Part shown: in pieces, positions 8,666 through 13,352 of the stretch
How the letters are laid out: the number at the start of each line of letters is the position of its first letter
How positions within the stretch are numbered: position 1 is the first letter of the stretch
Notes under the pieces: generated by a model
What the model saw: the letters and a program-made list of their open reading frames with translations, nothing else
Databases searched by the model: none
Told to the model about the DNA's origin: nothing
Assembly: GCA_019752245.1 (NCBI GenBank)
Contig: JAIEMH010000407.1
Location: 1 to 13,352, forward strand
DNA length: 13,352 nucleotides
Source of the DNA: Flavobacteriaceae bacterium
GTDB lineage: Bacteria; Bacteroidota; Bacteroidia; Flavobacteriales; Flavobacteriaceae
Reading direction: 5' to 3'
Made by a program: the position numbers and the translations under genes

Positions 8666-9559
8666 TTATTTACCTGTTAATTGTAAAAATTGTTCTTCAA
8701 GGCTGTTTTTGCGTTTGGCCAAATGATTCAAATAAATTGATTTGTCTGCTAAGAATTTATTTAGCGAAGCAGGGTCAATTTCAGATTTTGAATACACCAA
8801 TACTTTTCCGTCAACTTCTTTAATTTCTGTAAGATTTGGAAATTGTTGTAGCGAAGTAATAAGATTTTTGTTGTCATTAGACTGAAGCTCAATAAATCCA
8901 TTATTAGTTGACATTCCTTCTACAGTTCCAGAATAAAGAATTTCTCCTTTTCTTAGAACTAAAACGTGTGAACATACTTTTTCTACTTCATCAAGTAAAT
9001 GCGATGCCAATAAAATGGTTGTTCCTTGACTAGCAATAAATTTTATAATATCTCTAATTTGATGAATCCCTTGCGGATCTAAACCATTTGTTGGTTCGTC
9101 TAGAATTAATATTTCAGGATCATTTAGTAAAGCAGATGCAATTGCCAAACGCTGTTTCATTCCCAATGAAAAAGTATTAAACTTGCTGTCTTGTCTGTCC
9201 AAAAGACCAACAACTTCAAGTTTTTCATGTACTTTTTTATAATCTATTCCTTTTATTTTACAAACTAATTTTAGGTTTTCCTTAGCGGTCATGTAAGGAT
9301 AAAAATTTGGTCGTTCAATAATAGCACCTACTTTTTTCAGTGCTTCATGTGTTTGCATTGTGCCTCCAAACCAAGAATATTCTCCCGAAGTTTTATTGAC
9401 AACATTCAAGACAATTCCTAAGGTAGTCGATTTTCCTGAACCGTTTGGTCCAAGAATTCCGTATACATTTCCTTTTTGAATTTCTAGAGAAACGTCTTTA
9501 ACAGCTTGTAGCTTGCCATAACGTTTGTGCAGGTTTTTTATAGAAAGAATGGTTTCCAA
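8666..9559 (-). CDS. ABC transporter ATP-binding protein (exporter)
   Basis: This 297-residue cytoplasmic ATPase has all the core motifs: Walker A GPNGSGKST (37-45), Q-loop region (about 81-90, IERPNFYPYM), a slightly variant signature SLGMKQR (131-137), Walker B LILDEP (151-156), D-loop GLDP (159-162) and switch His187 in LLASH. The C-terminal 80 residues are the accessory region usual in the CcmA/BcrA-type family (COG1131). It powers the permease encoded next to it. The frame opens with TTG at 9559 (TTG-GAA-ACC); the next in-frame Met is residue 68, past Walker A, so TTG is the likely start codon. No Shine-Dalgarno site is seen, as usual in this phylum. It lies behind the tpiA terminator, so it probably begins a new transcription unit. 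Confidence 0.92.
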   Translation of the reverse strand: METILSIKNLHKRYGKLQAVKDVSLEIQKGNVYGILGPNGSGKSTTLGIVLNVVNKTSGEYSWFGGTMQTHEALKKVGAIIERPNFYPYMTAKENLKLVCKIKGIDYKKVHEKLEVVGLLDRQDSKFNTFSLGMKQRLAIASALLNDPEILILDEPTNGLDPQGIHQIRDIIKFIASQGTTILLASHLLDEVEKVCSHVLVLRKGEILYSGTVEGMSTNNGFIELQSNDNKNLITSLQQFPNLTEIKEVDGKVLVYSKSEIDPASLNKFLADKSIYLNHLAKRKNSLEEQFLQLTGK

Positions 9560-9579
9560 GATAATTTTTTGTTAGGTTT

Positions 9580-9587
9580 TAAAAGTA
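9580..9587 (-). promoter_or_regulatory. Weak candidate -7 element for the exporter operon
   Basis: The minus strand reads TACTTTTA, one mismatch from TAnnTTTG, 20 bases before the TTG start at 9559 and downstream of the tpiA terminator. No good -33 TTTG is placed 19-21 bp upstream. The position is right for the first gene of an operon, but the motif alone is weak in DNA this AT-rich. Confidence 0.28.
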
Positions 9588-9623
9588 AGACGTTTCAAAG
9601 ATGAATTTGTTACTTTAGGATAT

Positions 9624-9663
9624 AAAAAAATCCCTAACTGTTTTTACAATTAGGGATTTTTTT
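9624..9663 (-). terminator. Rho-independent terminator after tpiA
   Basis: A perfect 14-bp stem (AAAAAAATCCCTAA at 9624-9637 pairing with 9650-9663) encloses a 12-base loop. It starts 15 bases past the tpiA stop. Read on the minus strand, the CCC/GGG core is followed by a run of seven T. The A/T flanks are symmetrical, so it may stop transcription in both directions. It separates the tpiA group from the exporter operon. Confidence 0.9.
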
Positions 9664-9678
9664 ATTTTAATCAGAAAT

Positions 9679-10431
9679 TTATATTCCGTTTATTATGGCT
9701 ACAAAATCATCTGCTTTTAACGCTGCACCACCAATTAATCCGCCATCAACATCTGGTTTTCCAAATATTTCTTTTGCATTATCCGGTTTTACACTTCCTC
9801 CATAAAGGATAGAAACATCCTCGGCAACGTCGCTTCCGTAAGTATGTCTTACTGTTTCTCTAATAAAAGCATGCATTTCTTGTGCTTGGTCTGGACTAGC
9901 AGTTTCTCCAGTTCCAATTGCCCAAACTGGCTCGTAAGCCAAAATGATATCTTCCCAAGCAGCTTTGTCTAAATGAAATAATCCATCACGCAATTGGTTT
10001 TCAACAACATTAAAGTGTTGTTCGTTTTGACGGTCTTTTAATTCTTCACCGAAGCAAAAAATAACGGTCATATCATGCTTTAAAGCAGTATCAACTTTGT
10101 TAGCAATGATTGCATCTGTTTCATGAAAAATAGCACGACGTTCAGAGTGTCCTAGAATTACGGTATTTACACCAATACTTTTAAGCATATCAGCCGAAAT
10201 TTCTCCAGTGTAAGCACCACTTTCTGATTGATGCATGTTTTGGGCTGCAACTGTAATATTTGTAAACTCCAAGTGATCTACAGCAGAAGCTAAATTTACA
10301 AAAGTTGGTGCTACAATTACTTGAACATCTTTGTCTTCTGGCAATTTATCGATTAAATCGTTTAATAAATCTTCAGTTTCTTCACTGTTTTTATTCATTT
10401 TCCAGTTACCTGCAACAATCTTTGTTCTCAT
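9679..10431 (-). CDS. tpiA: Triosephosphate isomerase
   Basis: This 250-residue protein has the normal length for the family and all its signatures. GNWKMN (8-13) holds the active-site Asn9 and Lys11. GHSERR (94-99) holds the electrophilic His95. AYEPVWAIGTG (165-175) holds the catalytic base Glu167 and the mobile loop 6. The phosphate-binding YGGSV (210-214) and GGLIGGAAL (230-238) are also present. It interconverts dihydroxyacetone phosphate and glyceraldehyde 3-phosphate in cytoplasmic glycolysis and gluconeogenesis. The ATG at 10431 lies two bases after the stop of the thioredoxin lipoprotein gene, so the two are almost certainly on one message and perhaps translationally coupled. A strong hairpin follows the stop. 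Confidence 0.98.
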   Translation of the reverse strand: MRTKIVAGNWKMNKNSEETEDLLNDLIDKLPEDKDVQVIVAPTFVNLASAVDHLEFTNITVAAQNMHQSESGAYTGEISADMLKSIGVNTVILGHSERRAIFHETDAIIANKVDTALKHDMTVIFCFGEELKDRQNEQHFNVVENQLRDGLFHLDKAAWEDIILAYEPVWAIGTGETASPDQAQEMHAFIRETVRHTYGSDVAEDVSILYGGSVKPDNAKEIFGKPDVDGGLIGGAALKADDFVAIINGI

Positions 10432-10433
10432 AT

Positions 10434-10931
10434 TTATCGTTTTAATTCTTTATCTATTTTTTCAAAATCAGTTTCAATTGCTCTATAAAGTGCTACTTTT
10501 CCTTTTTTGTCAACTACAATATATCTCGGAATCCAATCTAAATCTATTGATTTTCCAAAAGCACCTTTCATTCCTTTTTCATCATTTACCCAATAATGAT
10601 CTCCTTTTAATTCGTGCTTCTCTATACCAGTTTTCCATTTGTCCATTGCTTTATCCATAGAAATAAAAACATAAACAACATCAGGATTTGCTGCTTGTAG
10701 TTCTTTTACTTTCGGCATTGCTTTTACACAATCGCTGCACCATGAAGCCCAAATTTCTACTACAATAGTTTTACCTTTGTGCTTTTCAAGAACTTCTTTA
10801 AAGCTAATTTCGCTTCCTTCAGTAGTTGTTAATTTTCCTTCAAGTGCTTCTTGTGAAAATTTATTTTTTTGTGCATTACTGCAAGATATTGAAGCCATAA
10901 TTACTGCAAATAACATTATTATTTTTTTCAT
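10434..10931 (-). CDS. Thioredoxin-fold lipoprotein, TlpA/ResA-like
   Basis: The start chosen is the ATG at 10931, giving 165 residues. A TTG six codons upstream keeps the frame open, but it overlaps the apparent -7 promoter box and would spoil the signal peptide. Residues 1-16 form a lipoprotein signal with Cys17 (ASISC) as the lipid site; the -3 Ser is relaxed compared with the usual Leu. The mature domain is a thioredoxin fold: VVEIWASWCSDC (57-68) with redox pair Cys65/Cys68, and the cis-proline loop WIPRYIVVD with Pro135. The product is probably a membrane-anchored periplasmic thiol-disulfide oxidoreductase. No acidic stretch follows the Cys, so surface export as a lipoprotein is not suggested. 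It sits between a membrane protein with a second thioredoxin-like domain and tpiA. Partner and direction of electron flow are unknown. Confidence 0.88.
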   Translation of the reverse strand: MKKIIMLFAVIMASISCSNAQKNKFSQEALEGKLTTTEGSEISFKEVLEKHKGKTIVVEIWASWCSDCVKAMPKVKELQAANPDVVYVFISMDKAMDKWKTGIEKHELKGDHYWVNDEKGMKGAFGKSIDLDWIPRYIVVDKKGKVALYRAIETDFEKIDKELKR

Positions 10932-10941
10932 AAGTTTATTT

Positions 10942-10956
10942 TTTAACAAAGTTAAA
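10942..10956. repeat. 15-bp inverted repeat over the lipoprotein -7 box
   Basis: TTTAAC-AAA-GTTAAA is a perfect 6-bp inverted repeat with a 3-base centre. It covers the -7 element of the lipoprotein/tpiA promoter, so a protein bound here would block transcription. It is short and AT-rich, and may be chance. Confidence 0.35.
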
Positions 10957-10977
10957 CAAAGCGCATTTCAGTTTAAA
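10947..10977 (-). promoter_or_regulatory. Promoter for the lipoprotein-tpiA operon
   Basis: The minus strand has TAACTTTG (10954-10947), a full match to TAnnTTTG. TTTA lies exactly 19 bp upstream (10977-10974), three of four bases of the -33 TTTG. Transcription would begin near 10940, leaving a leader of about ten bases before the ATG at 10931. This supports that ATG over the upstream TTG. Confidence 0.55.
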
Positions 10978-11076
10978 TATAAAATGCTTTTTTTAAGTTG
11001 AAATTATGATTTTTTATGGTTTATAAATTTAAATCAATTTTAACGGAAAAATTAATTTCTATTTTTTATCAAGCAA

Positions 11077-12171
11077 TTATTTTTTCAAATCTTGATACGA
11101 TTTATGCAAATAAACATTTAAATCTTCACCATTGAATTTATTACCATCAATTCCCCAATAGTATTTTATTTCATTACCATTCCATAAATATTTAACTCCT
11201 GGTGTGTCTTTTCCGCTTCCTAGAGTTGTCCAAAACGGAATAATTTCAATAATTTTATAAGGATAAGTTGCGCCAGCTTCTTTAAAAAACGCTGGAATCA
11301 AATCGGCTTCCTCGTTCATGAAAATGATAGAAAGTGGTGGCAAACTTGCATCTTTTTTTCTCATTTCAGTCAGTTCTTTCGCAGCTGCTCGGCAGTGGTC
11401 GCATCCTGGAACAAAATAACAAAGTATTTTTTTGCCTTTATCAATACTTGGAAAAAGTGCGGCATTACCTGATTTTATTTTTTTAGGTTCGTTTGGATTT
11501 TCTGCTTCAACTTCAACTTTTTTGATAGAATCTTTTTTGACTTCTAAAACTGGAGTTTCAGATTTTAATGTGTCAATAGAAGTTGTAGCTTCGGTAATAG
11601 TATCTTGTTGGATTTCTTCAATTGGCGCACTAACAAAATTAGATGCTGGTGGCTGAATAGGAGCAACCATATAAATTCCTAAAATTGTAGCAAAAAGTAC
11701 AGTTGTTAAAATCCAAAAATTGTGTTTTTGAGTCTCTTTTGGAAGCAAATAATACAAATAACCAAGCAATCCAATTGCTACAATATTTTTGATAATTGCC
11801 TCAATAGGAGTCATTGGAAGCAACTCACCAAAACAACCACAGTTGCCAGAATTTCCGCCACTTAAAAAAGTAACATAAGTTAAATGACCAACAAAAACTG
11901 CTAAAAGCAAAATGGTCATTGGTAGTATAAAGCGTTTTAACCAATTATTTTGCAATAATAAAAAGCCTAATGCAAGCTCAATACCAATTAATGTTCTTGA
12001 GAAATAAGGTGCTATATGTTCAGAAAAACCTAATGTATAAAGTTGTTTCACTTCAAAAGTAGAAATAGCAAAATAAGGCGACGGATACATTTTGGCAATT
12101 GCAGAAATAATAAATAAGAAAGAAATTATTATTCTAATTGTCCAACCGATATAGTTTTTTTTAGATTCCAT
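11077..12171 (-). CDS. MauE/DoxX-type membrane protein fused to a periplasmic thioredoxin-like domain
   Basis: This 364-residue protein has two halves. Residues 1-171 hold about five transmembrane segments (about 8-27, 58-74, 80-103, 121-143 and 151-171), with a C-x-C pair (Cys111, Cys113, in NSGNCGCFGEL) just after the third. This is the layout of MauE/DoxX-type redox-linked proteins. A charged linker rich in Thr, Glu and Lys (about 180-235) leads to a thioredoxin-like domain with C-x-x-C at Cys257/Cys260 (FVPGCDHC) and a cis-proline candidate Pro324 (DTPGVKYLW). Similar two-part proteins in Bacteroidota are, as I recall, annotated as BT_3928 family. The membrane half may pass electrons between the quinone pool or cytoplasm and the soluble domain; this is inference. 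The gene starts with ATG at 12171, 55 bases after the DUF1599 stop, and precedes the thioredoxin lipoprotein gene. Confidence 0.82.
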   Translation of the reverse strand: MESKKNYIGWTIRIIISFLFIISAIAKMYPSPYFAISTFEVKQLYTLGFSEHIAPYFSRTLIGIELALGFLLLQNNWLKRFILPMTILLLAVFVGHLTYVTFLSGGNSGNCGCFGELLPMTPIEAIIKNIVAIGLLGYLYYLLPKETQKHNFWILTTVLFATILGIYMVAPIQPPASNFVSAPIEEIQQDTITEATTSIDTLKSETPVLEVKKDSIKKVEVEAENPNEPKKIKSGNAALFPSIDKGKKILCYFVPGCDHCRAAAKELTEMRKKDASLPPLSIIFMNEEADLIPAFFKEAGATYPYKIIEIIPFWTTLGSGKDTPGVKYLWNGNEIKYYWGIDGNKFNGEDLNVYLHKSYQDLKK

Positions 12172-12178
12172 ATTTTTG

Positions 12179-12196
12179 TTTTTACAAATGTAAAAA
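12179..12196. repeat. 18-bp palindrome over the MauE-type gene's -7 box
   Basis: TTTTTACA-AA-TGTAAAAA is a perfect 8-bp inverted repeat with a 2-base centre, ending 8 bases before the ATG at 12171. It contains the TACATTTG element. It could be an operator, but the outer arms are only A/T runs. Confidence 0.35.
12185..12192 (-). promoter_or_regulatory. Possible -7 element for the MauE-type gene
   Basis: The minus strand reads TACATTTG, a full TAnnTTTG match 13 bases before the ATG at 12171. No TTTG or TTG is found 19-21 bp upstream, so the promoter would be weak or activator-dependent. The gene may also be read from the DUF1599 promoter, since I see no convincing terminator in the 55-base gap. 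Confidence 0.35.
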
Positions 12197-12226
12197 GGCT
12201 TTTTGTAGTGAGTTGTTAACGAATTG

Positions 12227-12769
12227 TTATTGTCCGAATTTCATCAATATTAAAGCAAAAACCGAATAATTTATCATGTCTTGATAATTAGCATCAATTC
12301 CTTCAGACACTAATGTTTTACCTCTATTATCTTCAATTTGTTTCACACGAAGTAACTTTTGAAGAATCAAATCGGTTAACGAACTTACACGCATTTCGCG
12401 CCAAGCTTCACCATAATCATGGTTTTTGTTTTCCATTAATTCTTTGGTTACTGCAATTTTTTCATCATAAAATTTTACAGCTTGTTCTGTGTTCAAATCG
12501 GGTTGATCAACAACACCCAACTCCAATTGTATCAATGCCATAATACAATAATTGATGATTCCTATAAATTCGCCTGTTTCATCTTCGTCAACTTTTCTAA
12601 CTTCATTTTCTTGCAAACTTCTAATGCGTTGTGCTTTGATAAAAATTTGATCGGTTAGCGATGGCAATCGTAAAATGCGCCATGCACTTCCGTAATCGGT
12701 CATTTTTTTACTAAATAAATCACGGCAAATGCCAATTACTTTGTCGTATTCTTGTGAAGTATTCTTCAT
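12227..12769 (-). CDS. DUF1599 protein with two tandem copies of the domain
   Basis: The start chosen is the ATG at 12769 (180 residues). The open frame continues upstream to a TTG at 12859, but that codon lies inside the -33 box of the gene's apparent promoter, and the extra 30 residues look unlike the family. The protein is an internal duplication. Residues 4-84 carry KMTDYGSAWRILRLPSLTD and NYCIMALIQLELG; residues 100-180 carry KNHDYGEAWREMRVSSLTD and NYSVFALILMKFG. Both copies keep DYG-x-AWR-x-x-R-x-x-SLTD-x-I and an Asn-Tyr-plus-hydrophobic C-terminal helix. It is cytoplasmic, with no signal or membrane segment. DUF1599 (PF07659) has also been called nucleotide modification associated domain 1, a name based on genome context elsewhere; its biochemistry is not known to me. 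The position beside folP is, as I recall, usual in Bacteroidota. Confidence 0.88.
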   Translation of the reverse strand: MKNTSQEYDKVIGICRDLFSKKMTDYGSAWRILRLPSLTDQIFIKAQRIRSLQENEVRKVDEDETGEFIGIINYCIMALIQLELGVVDQPDLNTEQAVKFYDEKIAVTKELMENKNHDYGEAWREMRVSSLTDLILQKLLRVKQIEDNRGKTLVSEGIDANYQDMINYSVFALILMKFGQ

Positions 12770-12783
12770 TAATGGTATCTTTG
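12751..12783 (+). promoter_or_regulatory. Candidate folP promoter
   Basis: The plus strand has TATCTTTG (12776-12783), a full TAnnTTTG match, with CTTG 21 bp upstream (12751-12754). The -33 part lies within the first codons of the DUF1599 gene. Transcription would start near 12789, giving a leader of almost 100 bases before the folP ATG. No nearer plus-strand match is seen. Confidence 0.4.
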
Positions 12784-12810
12784 TATAATAATTTTTACTA
12801 TGTACAATTC

Positions 12811-12823
12811 GACCAAAGTGGTC
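12811..12823. repeat. 13-bp inverted repeat between folP and the DUF1599 gene
   Basis: GACCA-AAG-TGGTC is a perfect 5-bp inverted repeat with a 3-base centre. It contains G/C pairs, unlike most palindromes in this DNA. It lies at the predicted 5' end of the DUF1599 message and inside the predicted folP leader, so it could be an operator or a small RNA hairpin. Confidence 0.35.
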
Positions 12824-12829
12824 TCGGGT

Positions 12830-12860
12830 CAAAAGTAAAGAATTAAGATTGAAGTACAAA
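12830..12860 (-). promoter_or_regulatory. Promoter for the DUF1599 gene
   Basis: The minus strand carries TTTG (12860-12857), a 19-bp spacer, then TACTTTTG (12837-12830). This is an exact fit to the Bacteroidota consensus TTTG-N19-TAnnTTTG and the best promoter in the window. Transcription should begin near 12824, about 55 bases before the ATG at 12769. That rules out the upstream TTG start at 12859. Confidence 0.72.
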
Positions 12861-12867
12861 GTACAAA
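12854..12867. repeat. Tandem GTACAAA repeat at the -33 region
   Basis: Two adjoining copies of GTACAAA (12854-12860 and 12861-12867) place two TTTG boxes 7 bp apart on the minus strand. Only the first has the standard 19-bp spacing to the -7 box of the DUF1599 promoter. Confidence 0.6.
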
Positions 12868-12886
12868 GACTTTTAACTGAATATAA

Positions 12887-13352
12887 ATGACAATTAACTG
12901 TAACGGAAAACTTATCGATTTATCTTCGCCTAAAGTAATGGGAATACTTAATGTAACGCCAAATTCTTTTTTTGACGGAGGAAGACATTCTGATGAAAAA
13001 GCAATTTTAAAACAAGTTGAAAAAATGCTTTTAGAAGGAGCAACTTTCATAGATATTGGAGGTTATTCAAGCAAGCCAAGTGCCGAATTTGTTTCAGAAG
13101 AAGAAGAATTACAAAGAATACTTCTTGTGGTTCAAAAAGTTGTTCAAGAATTTCCAGAAGCAATTATTTCAATAGATACTTTTAGAAGTAAAGTAGCCAA
13201 AGAAACTATCGAAAATGGAGCAGCAATAATAAATGATATTTCGGCAGGAAATTTAGATGATAAAATGTTAGAAACAATTGCACAATTGCAAGTTCCATAC
13301 ATTATGATGCACATGAGAGGAACGCCACAAACCATGCAAACGCTTACACAGT
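12887..13352 (+). CDS. folP: Dihydropteroate synthase (3' part missing)
   Basis: The first 155 codons are present and the frame runs open off the right edge. The ATG at 12887 is preceded directly by an in-frame TAA, which fixes the upstream limit. Family motifs are clear: MGILNVTPNSFFDGG (18-32, first pterin-binding segment), DIGGYSSKP (56-64, the second signature, usually DIGG-x-S-[TS]-[RK]-P), SIDTF (95-99), INDISAG (115-121) and MHMRGTPQTM (141-150). The enzyme joins 4-aminobenzoate to the pterin diphosphate in folate synthesis and is the sulfonamide target. The conserved C-terminal Lys and Ser-x-Arg-His motifs lie beyond the edge. It diverges from the DUF1599 gene. In many Bacteroidota the next gene downstream is, as I recall, a diadenylate cyclase; that cannot be seen here. 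Confidence 0.96.
   Translation, partial: MTINCNGKLIDLSSPKVMGILNVTPNSFFDGGRHSDEKAILKQVEKMLLEGATFIDIGGYSSKPSAEFVSEEEELQRILLVVQKVVQEFPEAIISIDTFRSKVAKETIENGAAIINDISAGNLDDKMLETIAQLQVPYIMMHMRGTPQTMQTLTQ

Noticed and set aside
8666..9559. The ATPase as GldA, with the permease as GldF, of the gliding machinery
   Set aside because: The neighbouring T9SS proteins make this tempting, but the N-terminus and motifs are those of a general CcmA/BcrA-type exporter, and I see no specific GldA or GldF feature.
12192..12204. AAAAAGGCTTTTT as a terminator after the DUF1599 gene
   Set aside because: The arms meet with almost no loop bases, so only a weak AAAA/TTTT stem could form, and no GC core is present.
12770..12859. 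N-terminal extension of the DUF1599 protein from a TTG at 12859
   Set aside because: The TTG overlaps the -33 box of a consensus promoter whose transcript would start near 12824, and the extra residues lack any resemblance to the family.
13144..13335. Antisense open frame within folP on the minus strand
   Set aside because: The plus strand here encodes unmistakable dihydropteroate synthase motifs; the antisense frame has no recognisable content.
1..13352. Mobile element, prophage or toxin-antitoxin or defence system
   Set aside because: No transposase, integrase, terminal inverted repeats, tRNA att site, nuclease or small toxin-antitoxin pair could be recognised on either strand.

Overview
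The window is low-GC DNA from a member of the Bacteroidota, most likely a Flavobacteriaceae species (Flavobacterium or a near relative). Four things point there. Two large proteins end in the gliding-motility-associated (type B) C-terminal sorting domain of the type IX secretion system (T9SS). Several genes have the Bacteroidota promoter element TAnnTTTG, one with a TTTG box exactly 19 bp upstream. Shine-Dalgarno sites are lacking. The order folP / DUF1599 / MauE-DoxX-type protein / thioredoxin lipoprotein / tpiA is, as far as I recall, a familiar flavobacterial neighbourhood. The species cannot be named from the sequence alone.

Layout, from right to left because almost everything is on the minus strand. 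folP (dihydropteroate synthase, plus strand, cut by the right edge) diverges from a DUF1599 gene across a 117-bp promoter region. Next come a MauE/DoxX-type membrane protein fused to a periplasmic thioredoxin-like domain, a thioredoxin-fold lipoprotein, and tpiA, whose start lies two bases past the lipoprotein stop. A strong hairpin after tpiA closes this conserved, housekeeping-like half.

Left of the terminator is a tightly spaced run of five minus-strand genes: an ABC-2 type exporter (ATPase, then permease), a 761-residue choice-of-anchor-L protein with a T9SS sorting domain, a 1704-residue IgGFc-binding-like / Ig-like / thrombospondin-type-3 protein with a T9SS sorting domain, and the start of a secreted esterase-like alpha/beta hydrolase cut by the left edge. 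The gaps are 20, 15, 24 and 4 bases, so co-transcription is plausible, although the choice-of-anchor-L gene may also have its own promoter.

The two surface proteins share a repeated module opening with C-D-[DE]/x...DG...F and a common C-terminal region, but have unrelated N-terminal heads. They look like paralogous, modular cell-surface or matrix proteins. I see no CRISPR array, tRNA, rRNA, insertion sequence, integrase or broken gene. No gene-free stretch exceeds about 145 bases. Nothing here is clearly a new system. The best leads are the exporter-plus-surface-protein cluster, the unnamed repeated module, and the facing promoters between folP and the DUF1599 gene.
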